Below are positions 29,780 through 42,000 of a stretch of DNA of 64,000 nucleotides, piece after piece; position 1 is the stretch's first letter, and the number at the start of each line of letters is the position of its first letter. The stretch is from positions 434,001-498,000 of the forward strand of contig CAWUHX010000172.1 of NCBI GenBank assembly GCA_963922205.1, in the 5' to 3' direction. This DNA is from Romanomermis culicivorax. Its lineage: Eukaryota; Nematoda; Enoplea; Mermithida; Mermithidae. The notes beneath the pieces are model-generated. The model saw nothing but the letters and a program-made list of their open reading frames with translations, was not told where the DNA came from and ran no database searches. The position numbers and the translations under genes are program-made.

Positions 29780-31198
29780 TATAGAATTTCATGTATAGAC
29801 TTGAACGTAGAGTAATATTTTTACGTATGAAAACTTGCAATTCCCTGCACCTGGAGTCTGCACATATTTTTTCCTTAAGTCTAGATCAATCCCTTACAGT
29901 CAATTTGCGAAAAAGTGACTGATGGTGTAGATCACTTATTCATTGCGTGCCTACACATAATTTTGCATTCCAAACCCTCATTTAGAAAAGATGGACTTCA
30001 GTATCAAAAATTCGTTCTTCTGAACTTCCGACAGTTGCATCATACAAAATATATTATACACTACAGGCAGTGTTTTTTGTACTCGGTCTATTTGTACTGG
30101 TACAAACAACCTCAAAAACCGTTCGTACTCCAAAATTTTCAGAAAGCAAACCTGGATCCATGGCAATTATTTCATTTCTATCTTGAGTTATTGGAATAAC
30201 CCTGGGCCAAGAACAACAAATTACTGAGATTTGTGGCATGCATTTCGTAGAACACAATTTCTTGCATTTACTTCTGCGGATACGGGGAAAATTGAAAATT
30301 TTGATTTTATTTATTCTTAAAGAATGCAATTTATCATTTTCGCGATACGTGCATCATCTAATTGGTAAAAAATTAAATGAGCCTAATATTTTGTAAATGC
30401 ATACTGTAGATTCTCCCATAACGAAATCTTGCCTAGGTTATTCAATGCATGAAAATGCAACAAACATGATGTAAAATATGAATATGTTGGTCATTTTCAC
30501 GACACACATAAGAAGACTAGAAATGGACACACATAAAACAGTTGATCATGAGGTACAGAACATGCACTAGTGAAATACTCGACAAAAGGCTTTTATTATT
30601 ATGCCATAGCTGCTAGTTTATCGTTTTCGATGCGGACGCACAACAAACAAGTCCTAAGAAGCCCATTGATACTGAATACTGACGGTTGTTGAGTGACAAA
30701 AATGTATTTTTCTGCTAAAATTTTCGTTTGTACTCGTACAAAGGGAGCCCAAATTTTCGTTTGTACTCTGGACCGTTTCGTTTGTAAAGTACAAAAAAAA
30801 CTCTGACTAGTGTTTTAGTAGTGCTTAGGTAGTGTTCAAAGAGTATCTTTTTTTGTAAGATAAATAAGAGCTTCCAAAATTTATATTTTTAGGAATTATG
30901 GCAAAGTCGACTTTTTTGGTAAATCAATGATGTTGATTACAATAACGTGAAAAGTTTGTCAGGAAAAAGGCGGAAAAATGATGGAACCCATATGATGCAA
31001 AACATATATTGTAATACTGATAAAAATCTGAAAAGTAAAAACTTTAACAAAAAGCGACTACAGTACCATAGCGCGTTTCAGAAGATCGTAGTCTTGTGTC
31101 CACCTAATAGATTCAGGAACTGTTGCGTTGACCAAATATAAGTTTTTGAGCCGAAAATCGCAACAATAGGGAAAAGCGCGAATAGTATTGCTCATATT
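29780..31198. other. No gene recognised
   Basis: ORFs on both strands at 29915-30329 lack motifs. An AT-rich stretch with GTTTGTACTC repeated at 30728-30782. Nothing supportable. Confidence 0.45.
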
Positions 31199-32440
31199 AA
31201 GACACGATTTCTGAGAGGTTCTACTTTCCCTATGATAAGTTGAAAATTAATCATATCTCGAAATGAGACATTTTGGATAGTTTCCTGCGCAGAGTTCCAT
31301 GGTACCATTCGTTTTGCTTGTAAACGAAAATTCGCGCTGCTACAGTATGCCACAGTTTGAAAATTGATTTTTTTCATTTTTCAGTGCTATTGCTAGACAA
31401 GCGGTATTTCAGGATCGAATTGATCTTATTTGATGATCGAATATTCATTTAACAGAGGAAAGAATAAGCGTCTTTTTAGGTGAAGGTGCTCGGGACTGCC
31501 TCTAACCAGGATTTTTCTTTATTTTTGCTTCTCATTTTCGACTGTTTAAACTTTCTTGCACAGTGTAAAATGTTCGTTTCTGGAACAATTAGTACATCAA
31601 ATTATAGTCTGTTAGCTATTAGATTATTCTATCGTATAGATATGTATCACAAGGGGTAGACAAGGGCCACCCGGAAAATGCAATGATTTATGAGAAATTT
31701 TCATGAGTATGCCTTCTTCAGAGCTGTGTATCTCCCAAAACGGTGTAAAAATTTTGATGAAAATTTGACCAATACGGTAAAAATGCATGAGGTATAAAAT
31801 AAGAAAATAAAATTCTGCGGCATCCGATGGGAAGGTGCTCGGGAGTGACCATAAACAAAATTTTTTCAATTTTGGCGGCTCATTTTCGAAACTTTAAACT
31901 CTATCAAAATGTGTAATATGCAATCTTTTACTGCAAATCTTATACCAAAAGAGAGTTTATTCTTTCCTCTGTAAACTGAATATTCGATCGTCAAATAAGA
32001 TCAATTCGATCCTGAAATAGCGCTTGTCTAGCGATAGCACTGAAAAATGCCAAAAATAGATAAGTTTTCAAACTTTGGTGTACTGTGGCGGCGTGAATTT
32101 TCGTTTTCAAGCAAAACCTATGATACCATGCATACATGTAACGGAGCTCCGAGGTCTGGGGGGGGGGGGGGTTGGAGCACTTTTTTCGGGCCGAGGGTCA
32201 GTAATTCCTAAAATTTTGGGGGGAGGGTGGGTGAGGGGGGGTCGCCCAATAGCTCGCCATATGGTCGACGATTTCTGGGGGGGGGGGTTCCCATAGCACC
32301 TCCCCCCAATTACATGTATGATACCATGGAACTCAGCGCCCGAAACTACCCAATCCATCTCATTTTGAGATATGATTAATTTTTAACTTATCATAGGTAA
32401 ATGTAAAAAAACGTAGAATCTCTCAGAGATCGTGTCTCAA
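31199..32440. mobile_element. 1.24-kb palindromic (foldback-type) element
   Basis: The left arm 31199-31470 is repeated in inverted form at 31955-32440: TAAGACACGATTTCTGAGAG pairs with CTCTCAGAGATCGTGTCTCA, and GGATCGAATTGATCTTATTT pairs with AAATAAGATCAATTCGATCC (one-base shift). The central 480 bp contains a ~95-bp direct repeat (GAAGGTGCTCGGGA at 31482 and 31832; GCTCATTTTCGA). No transposase ORF. The right arm is split by the MITE at 32131-32320. Confidence 0.75.
32131..32320. mobile_element. MITE family C, short copy, perfect 8-bp duplication
   Basis: 190 bp, ends CATACATGTAA / TTACATGTATG, flanked on both sides by ATACCATG (32123-32130, 32321-32328). G runs alternate with TCGCCCAATAGCTCGCCATA and GGTCGACGATTTCTGGG. 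It is an internal-deletion form of the ~420-bp copies at 14988 and 49762. The proline- and glycine-rich ORFs over it are artefacts of the G runs. Confidence 0.85.
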
Positions 32441-32599
32441 AAATAGAACTAGAAGAGCGATCAACTAATATACACTTAATCTTTTACAGTCAATATATTT
32501 GAATGCATGAAAACCAGTGGCATATTCGTAGTCAGCATCGATTTACCCAGAAAATAATCACAAATATACAAATTAGGAAGAAAAAATTGCAATAGGACA

Positions 32600-33310
32600 C
32601 CCTGTTTCCAGTGAAAATATTCGATTTTATGGAACGGTTTGTAGCCATATGCACCGATTTCATTTGCGCTTTCCTATTTGCTCCCTGGCCAATTGCGCCG
32701 TTTTTCAAATGCGCCATTGCGATTTGTGCACTATGCGATTGCACGATTGTGCATCACTGTAGCCACCATATCATTACAGCCACCCAAATCTCACTAGAGC
32801 CCCCAGGACGCATAATAATGATCTCACTACAACCACCAGTGTCACATACCAAAAGTGTCACTACAGCCAATGTCAGGGCATGCCGCGTGATAAACAGCCG
32901 GACGCACCACTACAACTTGCATCTTAAAAAATTCCATGGAAAAGATTGTAAATTATCACCCGTTTATTTCAGTTGAGCGCAATGTTTTCCAAATCCAAAA
33001 AATGTAGATTGATAAGGATTTACTATTCTGTGGCTTTGCGATTAGTTTGTCTGGATGGCTGTCACATAATTTACAATACTGTAGGTTTTTGCTCAGCTTG
33101 GGTGGCCTTCATTATTGTATTATGTGTGTAAGCATGTATTCCATTTCGTACGTCGTTTTCATAGCACAATGAGCAACATGGCGCAAATGAACAATGCGCA
33201 TTTGGTAATGGCGCGTACGAAAAGTCGTGTAATTGCCAATGGCACGGTTGGATCGGCGCAATTGGCAAAAGCGCAAATGAAAAAGGCGCAATTGGCTACA
33301 TACTCCCCTA
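32600..33310. mobile_element. Second element with minisatellite-array inverted ends
   Basis: The left region (32640-32760) is made of words such as GGCCAATTGCGCC, CAAATGCGCC and ATTTGCGC. The right region (33168-33300) is the inverse (GGCGCAATTGGC, GCGCAAATGAA). Outer flanks ..TTGTAGCCATATGC and GGCGCAATTGGCTACAT.. also pair. Just inside the left end is a second array of TCACTACAGCCACC-type units (32757-32875). The ORFs 32611-32976 and 33115-33330 are repeat translations. Same architecture as 10407-11566 but unrelated in motif. Confidence 0.6.
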
Positions 33311-33448
33311 TGGAAAACACATATTTCTAAATTTCGGGAAATCTTGGAAGAAAAAAATTCCGCGTTTTCTGAACTCCATAACTGCCAATTTTTTTAAGGG
33401 TTTGCCCCGATTCGTTTTTAACTTGAAAATGCTCATAGAAGCTCGTTT

Positions 33449-33800
33449 TTGAACTTTTCCGATCATTCTGATTATAGAGCCGTTAATTCTACAAAATTAA
33501 GGAAACTATTTAAATTTTCGAGTTTGAAGTCTTTTGCCGGCATAGTGGAACAAACTTCGCAGAAAACTATCCAGGAGCATAATGATGTTGAACTACATGA
33601 GAAATATCATGTTAAAGTATCTATAATCAAAATTATGAAACGTCGTTGAGATCGATCTGATTTTCTATCTCGTTAGCTGATTGAAGATATCAGCTCATTG
33701 CTCAAGTGTGAGCATCATCTTAAGCCGAAAGAATTAAATCTTAAACATGGAATAAGTGTTAAAAGGATTCATTATCCAGCCTCTCGTATGATCATATAAA
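33449..33800 (+). pseudogene. Degenerate coding-like repeat
   Basis: A 66-codon open stretch ends at 33649. It is followed, after a stop, by coding-looking text (ISSLLKCEHHLKPKELNLKH, ~33690-33750). The DNA of 33680-33800 is repeated, diverged, at 56500-56640 (GCTCAAG..GGAACATCAT, ATGGAATAAG). It therefore belongs to a repeated, probably transposon-borne, gene that I cannot name. Confidence 0.35.
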
Positions 33801-34044
33801 AAATTTTTCGGCGCCGCACAGGAAGGAAAGATGATTTAAATCAGATCTATTATTTTTCATTTCAACTGAGCACCGCAAAGGTGGCAGCAGTCGAATTTTC
33901 TCGCAACTTAAGGTTTCTTTATTCAGTTTTCTTGTTGTAATTTAATGGAGCACGCAATTTAATTGATTTTTAATTGTTTTATTGGGGATAAACTATCCAG
34001 CTTAATATTAAATGTATTTTATCTTCATCTTTCTTGTATTTTAT

Positions 34045-34245
34045 CTAGCAAATTTTCTTTACCCATATCTCCTTGATTTTCCTGCCGTCTTTATCTTTGA
34101 AAGAATAAATTATATTTCTATTTTTATCTTGACCTAATGAATTGAAGAATGAAAATTCGTTTTGCTGTCTAGGATAAGAAGTTGCGACCTCATCGTCATA
34201 GAGCGAGGCGTCATAGAATGGGCAAGTTTTCGATTTATGAATCAA
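34045..34245 (-). CDS. Hypothetical exon-like ORF
   Basis: Sixty-odd codons following an acceptor-like AAACTTTAG near 34248, ending in TAG. The text (CPFYDASLYDDEV, NEFSFFNSLGQDKN, IIYSFKDKDGRKIKEIWVKK) is more protein-like than neighbouring ORFs. Family unknown. An overlapping + strand ORF (34162-34350) cannot be excluded. Confidence 0.25.
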   Translation of the reverse strand: MIHKSKTCPFYDASLYDDEVATSYPRQQNEFSFFNSLGQDKNRNIIYSFKDKDGRKIKEIWVKKIC

Positions 34246-34318
34246 CCTAAAGTTTTGAAACTTAAATTGATCGAAAATAGTACTCCTAAATCTATTGGAT
34301 CATTAGAAAGTATGCAAC

Positions 34319-34864
34319 TTGCACAGATATCAAATAAATATCCGAGTTGAAAAAGATATCGAAACTCGAGTTAATATTAATATAGCAGTCGATTTAGTGT
34401 TTGTAACGAACGCAAATATAGCGGAAGACAGGGCCGTGCACAGGATTTTTTCATGGGGGGGGGGGGGGCGGACTAAATTTTTTTACTCAATAGCCCCAGA
34501 AAATGTTGATTTTACGCGATACACTGTTGCAAGCTGATTTGGTTTTCTATATGAAGCAAATTTAAAAATCACAAAGTATTCACAGCTTTTCATTCAAAAA
34601 CAAGCATTGAAAACACATAAAACACATAAAAAGTATTAAATTGCTCAACAATTAAAGTAAATATGATACGAATCAATCAAAAAGTGTTGAGCCTGAAATA
34701 GAATGTAACGGTCCCAGCAAAAAAAATTCATGCTGCCTCAATGGGGAGGGGGGGCGGCCGCCCCCCCGCCACCCTTGTGCACGCCCCTGGCGGAAGATAT
34801 TGCTGAACTAAAAGAAATATTGCGACTATACCTGACACCCAATACCAAATATCCCATTCAGTAT
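34319..34864 (+). pseudogene. ORF split by a hAT MITE
   Basis: One frame reads INIRVEKDIETRVNINIAVD.. up to AEDR at the MITE junction (34429). After the MITE and duplicated octamer the same frame resumes (IAELKEILRLYLTPNTKYPI) to a stop near 34876. The target lies inside continuous coding-like sequence, so the insertion broke it. The protein is not recognised and may itself be a transposon product. Confidence 0.35.
34429..34789. mobile_element. hAT MITE family F, long copy, perfect 8-bp duplication
   Basis: 361 bp, ends CAGGGCCGTGCACAGG / CTTGTGCACGCCCCTG (inverted), flanked by GCGGAAGA on both sides (34421-34428, 34790-34797). The subterminal regions are G and C runs. The interior includes CCCCAGAAAATGTTGATTTT and ATGCTGCCTCAATGGGG, both found in inverted order in the 156-bp copy at 37588. 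Confidence 0.9.
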
Positions 34865-35131
34865 GTTCTCCATTGATCAACCGATCGTAAGTATCGACTT
34901 GTTGGGGAGACAGCGATTTTAGTTTTCGATCGCAAAATGCACTGTAAATTGACAATTGTATAACATTAAAAGAACTATTCTTGTTGTATATAGACAGATT
35001 AGGGTTTATCGGGTCGACTTTTACTTTTTTACCTTTATTTCTTCAAAATTCATAAAAATTCATTGACTTGTAAAAATGACTTTCCAAAGTTGTAATCCCT
35101 CGGCTTTTGCTATCATTATTTGATCCATGAG

Positions 35132-35421
35132 TATTAGAGAAGTATCGGGTAACCGGATCCGACTATTTTGTTGGATCCGGATGCGATATTCTTAAAATTT
35201 CGAAAGCGGACCTAGACTCGATATTTTCAAAATATGCTACCCACGATACTAGAGATGTATCAGGTACCCGGACCCGAAGCAAGACTCGAAATTATCCGAC
35301 TATTTTGTTTGACCCGGACCCGATATTCTCAACATTTTGGACCGGGACCCAAACCCGACATTCTTAAAAATTTTGGATCGCCACTCGATAATTTCACGAT
35401 ATGCTGCTCGATACATCTCGA
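35132..35421. mobile_element. Small TIR element with ACCCGGACCCGA words
   Basis: The left end TAGAGAAGTATCGGGTA pairs with the right end GCTCGATACATCTCGA. An internal start (TAGAGATGTATCAGGTACCC, 35251) repeats the left end, so it is either a nested copy or a tandem duplication. Interior words GACCCGGACCCGATATTCTC recur. Confidence 0.5.
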
Positions 35422-35943
35422 AATTGACTACGTTATGTTCCTATTAGGTGTCTATAGCGTGTACACTGACAAAGACAGTACAGTCAGTAAAACTTTGAAA
35501 CATATTCGGAATATTTCATACTTTAGCTGCAGAAACTAAAACCTTGCCAAAGTAAATCGAATGCAGGGGGAATGTGCTAGGGGTGAGACGGAAGTCGGCC
35601 CAGGTCAGGAGTTTCAAACCTTCAAAAAGAAATGCATGATAAAATTTGCGACAACCTTTCCGTTTTTACCTAAGCAAAATGTTCATTTCCAATATTCCTC
35701 GTTTTCTACTTTGATAAGTTAATCGGGACAACTTTTGATCACGCGATTCGTCTTTCCGTACCCGGAGAGAATAGAATCTCACCAGCTGCCTCGGGAAGGG
35801 AGATTTATATGTCCGGATTGCCAACATATAGACAAATCCTGGAAAAAATCATCATAGAAACACACTATTCTGAATTTCTTATTCTACAAAACATTATTTC
35901 TGCATCAATCAGTGAATCAGAAAAAAGTTATGACCAGAACTTG
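35422..35943. other. No gene recognised
   Basis: 3' flank of NDUFS2. The ORF 35809-35991 has no motif. Confidence 0.45.
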
Positions 35944-35949
35944 TTTATT
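35944..35949 (-). terminator. AATAAA polyadenylation signal, NDUFS2 candidate
   Basis: AATAAA on the - strand about 146 bp beyond the NDUFS2 stop codon, a normal 3' UTR distance. Inferred from position only. Confidence 0.45.
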
Positions 35950-36094
35950 TTCAATACGAAGAATCTTACAAGTAACAAAACATGGAGATGATTCAATGAG
36001 TTTTCTACACACGTTCCAAAGCTAAATTAATTATTAAACTAACGATTCGCTCGGACTAAAATTTTCGTACAATGAATTGAGCAGCTGATCAATG

Positions 36095-39000
36095 TTAGCG
36101 ATCGACTTCTCCGAATACAATATCGAGCGTACCTTGAATAAGAAAGGGCAGAAATGAAGAATCAACAGTAACGTAAAAAAATCTTACCAATTATCGCGAC
36201 TACATCAGCTAAGAAGTGATACTTTGCAAGCTTATCGATTTTCGCCTAAAAATGAAAAATAGCGATATCAATCAATTTACAGAAATCCTTCGGGATAAAA
36301 ATGCAATTTATTAGACTTTGGGGAATGATATTAGATACGTGGTGTATAAAATTATGCTTTGTGGTCTAAAAAATATAGGTCCAATAAATCTTTGTCTTGT
36401 ATGACAACTTAATTCAGTGCGACAATCAGGTTTGGAATTTCCTCGAAATACTCAAAAAGATCACTAACCTCACTCGATAGGGTTACCAATCATCCGTAAC
36501 ATTTTTTACTCTGGTTTTTAAAAGAATGTAAAAAATTTCCATCTATACAAAAACCTAACTTGCTGAAATGACTGCGATAAAATATGGCTCATACTTTTCT
36601 ACTTCTCCAACCACAATTTTAAGTTTTTACAATCGAGGAAAAGTAAAAATTTTACCGAATCTCAGACTTCATCAATAACACTTTAAAGCTCAAGTCTAAA
36701 TAATTTAAACAAAGTAGTGAAAGTTAAGCTTATGGGTTCTAACTCTACTTGAAAAATTGCGTGAGGAGTCGGGCACACGTCGTAACTTACCAAATGTGCG
36801 AATCCTGGCGCCCTAATATAACATCTATATGGTTTGCTGGTTCCATCTGCCACGAGATATACGCCAAATTCACCCTGAAAACACCAGGAATTATGCAATA
36901 AAAACGAACTCTAGGTAAAATTTTTGATCATTTTTGGAATTTTCAAATCCTCAAGAAAGTTAAAATGAAATCCTTGAGAGAAACAGCGGGATCACCTTCG
37001 GCGCTTCTATTGCTGTGTAAGTCGAACCAGGCGGAACTTGAAAACCTTCGGTAAAAAATTTGAAATGATGTATAAGCGCTTCCATGCTTTCCTTGAAAAG
37101 TTAATACAATTTAACAATTTTAGAAAATTTTGATTTTTCTGACACATTTACTTTCATTTCTGATCGTTTTGGTGGGACGACTTTATGATCGTCAACTTTT
37201 ATTTCACCTTTAGGCATTTTGTTTATACACTGTTCCATAATTCGTAAACTTTGACGCATTTCTTCCATGCGAACCAAGTATCTAGAGACGTTAGTTAGTC
37301 AAAAAGACAAGTCATGAGATTTAACATTAACCAAAACCCCCACTTTTTCTGCCTTTACGTCAAAATAATCAAGCATTTTTGAGCTTTTACCTGTCGTAAC
37401 AATCGCCATTGATACCGACTGGCACATCGAATTCGTAATTTTCATAACCATCGTATGGTTGCGTCTTTCTAAGATCCCATTTTACTCCCGATCCGCGGAG
37501 CATAACACCACTAAACGAAAAATTGAAAACGTAGGTCTGCGACACTTTCAAGAAGACAATAAATTCTTCAGTCAAATAAAATGGAATCAGGGCCGTGCAC
37601 AAGCGGGGGCAGGGGGCGGTCGCCCCCATTGAGGCAGCATGCAAACAGTGTATCGCGTGAAATCAACATTTTCTGGGGCTATTCAGTAAAAAAAATTTAG
37701 TCCGCCTCCCCCCCCAAATAAAAAAATCCTGCGCACTGCCCTGGATGGAATCATTCATTAAATTTCTAAAGGAATTTTTAAGACTATTCAACGTTATACG
37801 TATCAAATCATTTTATATACATACAATCTCAAGATGGTCATTCAAAAAAAAGAACAGAAAAAACAGATTACTAGAAAGATGAACATCGGACTTTGATAGC
37901 AGTGACAATCAATGTTTCAGCTGATAGGTTTTGTAATCAGAAAAACGATACTAACCTGTAGCCCCACTCAAGAGCTTCCGATGCCGTAACGCTTCCAACG
38001 TTGGTCAAACGGTTTTTCCATATACGACCTTCCGTTAAAACGTCTTCCATTTCATCTAGACGTGTCGGCATTTTTCGCATCCAGTCGTATAAATCGTCCA
38101 AAAATCCGAGTGGTAAATCCTGAATGAAATCTTGGTTGAAAATTAGTAGCAGGAACTTCCTTGAAGAGTCTTGAGACTTTTTCCGGAAGAGTCGACGAAG
38201 GAAAAAACGATTCGTACCCAAGCTACGCCACCTGGACGGACATAATTAGCGTGCATCCGAGCGCCGGAGACTCGCTCGTAAAATTCGAAAGTCTTCTCAC
38301 GTTCTTCGAACATCCAAAATAGTGGCGTCATGGCACCGACGTCCAGTGCGTGCGTTGTAACGCCCATCAAATGATTGGCAATGCGCGTTAGCTCAGCAAA
38401 GAGCACTGAAGAAATATGAAGGCAAAAACTACGGGAACTGCATCAGATACTAAGAAGAAAAGTAACCTAGCCAAGCCTTCGAAGAATGAAGCTAATTATT
38501 GAAAAACAGTTAGATTTACGGATACAAAGACGTTGGCCGTCAAAATATTAGGAATTTTTTTTCTCAAAAATTAGTATAAATCATTATCAAATGAAGGACT
38601 CGAGTGCTTTTCAGTCTATGCAACGCGAGAATAATTGCTCTTCGACTACTAAAACTAATTCGAGATTTAGTTTTGAATTTCGACGAAATTATATGAAGTA
38701 GCTGCATTGAAGACAAGGGTCCGGTTTAGTTTAACTAGTCACATCTTACTTATACGATATGCGGTTTCTCAGACGATGTTTAGCTGTTAGAAATGTATAA
38801 AAAACGTTGGAGATGGACACTTTTTACTGATGTGGGTTTTTGTTAGATTTTTCACTAAACTAAAAGTCCTCAAGTGACTGAGAAACCGGGCCATGCATTT
38901 TAAATTGATTTACATACCTCTGATGCATTTCGCTCTGGGCGGAACATCAATGCCAAGTAACTTTTCAATAGCCAATGAGAAACACTGTTCATTACACATC

Positions 39001-42000
39001 ATAGACACATAGTCAAGTCGATCGAAATACGGTAACGCCTGGAAGCAGAAGTAATTTGCATGATACGAAGTGACAAATGGAGTAAACATAACATTTTCTC
39101 GAAACACCATATGATGACACTTTAAATCACATAATTAGAAATACCCAATCCAGTCTAGTGTCATGGAAGAATCAGAAATTCCATCATGTCGAAGCGGCAG
39201 AGTTTAAAATGAAAAATAGTCATTCCCTAAGAAATTTGAACATTCTCTGACGAAATTTACGTTGTTCACAAAAACAAAATTTAAATGTAATTGTGCCGCT
39301 CAAGATCTTACTTGTGTATAAGTTTTATGTTCGCAAAGCTTCTCAGTTGCTCGATGCAATAGACCGATATGTGGCACGGCTCGTATAACAACCTTAAAAC
39401 GTGAATATGAACCAGTTTGGTATTCGTGAATTACCAAGCGCATAGTTCAGCAAATCGAACTAGAGAAGAGAAGAGTTATAATATTTCGGCATTTTACCAA
39501 ACAAACAAATTCCAGGAATCACATTCATTATAAAGCTGATTGAAAAAGGTATAGAAAAAAACGCTATGATTTTTTTCTAAAATATATGCACTTTTAAATA
39601 TGTTTACATGTTTAAATGTGTTCATATGCTTGAATATCTTCATTTTAAAGGTATGTTCATTAAAGATAAAATCCATATTACTTCTTCATCGAGATGTAAA
39701 ATTAATCGCAACACTCCGTGAGCAGCAGGATGTTGGGGTCCAAAATTGAGGATCATATTCTCAAGTTGAACTTCTTTCATTGGCCAAGGGTCTTAGAAAC
39801 ATGTAACAATATTCAATGAATATTACGAAATATTTAAAAATGGAAACATACAGTTTCCGGGCAAGCTGGTTATGTCATCTCCGTAATGTTTCTTCGCGAT
39901 ACCGTATGGATCTTGAAGCTGGTCGGGCCAATCGGGAAAATTATAATGTTTACAATTCGAGAAACGCTCCATGAATTTTGCGTCAGGAATCCATACTCGG
40001 CCGGCGAATCTTAAAAATAAATACGAAAGGAATTTCGTCAAAAAGGTGATATAGGAAGCGTGAAATATGAATAAATATGATAACTACTTTATATACTGTC
40101 GAAATTCTTTAGTACGTACTAGAGATAGTACGTGCGACATTGCACGGTCCCTGTTGAGTTTACACAGTTCAACATACAACCTAATTCGCTTAAAATGCAC
40201 TCCGTTAATGCATAATACGTATGGTTCAAGGAAAAAATAGTATATATCACCACGTACGAACACGGTCAATATGCAGTCCCTAGTAAGTACTTCGATTTGC
40301 GTAAGACGTGCGGCTGAATTCAGAACTGGACATATCTCATTGATCAGTAAATTCCTTTATCCCTGAAAAGCTTAAGTAAACAGCCTATTCTCACTTGATT
40401 TTTGTCAATGCAAGTAATGTGACTGGAAGGTAGGGTTTTTTTAGCATGGTACTAATGAAACCAGAGCCATGCTAATGGAAATTTTTTGACGTTAGCACCA
40501 GACAACCCCATAGGGAGGGGTATGAGGGGGTATTACCCCTACCTAAAGTCCTAAAAATTCATCACTGGGTGCCTAATTTTGAGGTAAAATGAAGTGTTTA
40601 CTAGACAATCAGCTACACCACCCCCGCAAATTTTCAAATTTACCCCTACCTGAAAAATCTGACCTTGGGGACCTCTGGTTAGCACGCGTACTAACGACTG
40701 AAAGAGAGAAATTTTTTAAAAAAGTCAGAAAAGAAAGTTATCACTAAATTGAGGTGAAAAATCAAAAATCGTCGTTTTCACAAATAACAACTTCGCCAAT
40801 ATCCCCATTTTCTTCGTCACTTTTGCTTTCTGAACGACTGTGGCTCGAATATGAATCAGCTGTGGCTCTAATCTCTTGGACACTACTTAGATAATTTGAA
40901 AACAAATGTTTTGAGATAATATGATGAAGTTTGCGCAAATCAGTAATAGTCAGTAGCAGATATAATTGTACGCTTTCTGAGAAAGTCAATCGAGACACTA
41001 TACTAGAGTTGTAGCGCAGTTCCAGATAAAATGAAAACATAGAGACTTTTATCCAAATCCAAACAGAACGCGACTTTAGCGATTCCTAAAAGTTTTACTG
41101 TCAAACTAACAGCTGCATATTTACTTGTTGGTTAGCAAGTGCATAATGTAAAAATAATCTGATTCAATTAGAATCAGATGAGAGTCTCATTTTTTTGAAA
41201 GTATCAACATCGAGCATGATTTTTTGAGTCGATAATACAGTAAAAGCAGGTTATTAGAATTGACAAACTCACATTTTAATTTGAGACCAACAAAGAACCA
41301 TTTGTCAACCATGCTAATGAAATATTTTTTCATTAGCACGAATGCTAATGGGACTTGTGCTACAAAAATCCCTGCTTAAGGAATCGTATTTTTTAATCAG
41401 GAAAACCGTAAGTCGAGACTGAGTCTCGTTTAGTCCGCAACAAGTACAGTGATCGAAAGACGGTATATTTTTTACCGAGCCCGAGCCGGGCCGTTAAGCT
41501 ATTGACTATACCTTTATGATAAGTAAGTGCGATTAGCAAAACGCTGCCAGGACAAGAACAAATTCAAATCTGAAATCGAATATTATTAATATTAACTGTT
41601 TATATACCTAGCCGGTGTGAGTCGTTATACGAATAGTGACTCCATGATCAGCAGCAGACCAACATCTAGGATTTTTTCCTTGAGTCAATGAGATGAAAGT
41701 CAGGGATAGGTTTCCATACATACTAGATATTGCTGCACTGCTTGTTGAAATTTTGGTCATCATACGTTTTCTACATCAGTCAGCGTAAACACAGATGAAC
41801 AGTTAGATAAACGTTTCATATCGGCAAGATATATCTCAGCGTGGCGGTAGAAACTGCCGCTCCACTCAGTCAATAGGCCTTTAAATGTTGAGTTTAAAAT
41901 CTTCTACTAGCAGTGTGCCTCATTAATGGCTATAATACTAAACTCATTATGCAGGAGTGACTATGAGAAAAAAGGAAGCTGTGAACGATCATAAACATGT

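Noticed and set aside
32075-32358. Glycine/proline-rich ORFs around 32.1-32.3 kb
   Set aside because: They span a MITE with defined ends and an 8-bp duplication.
40084-40269. 61-codon ORF as an independent small gene
   Set aside because: Only the part from the ATG at 40140 is of interest, as an alternative NDUFS2 exon; the upstream part is AT-rich filler.
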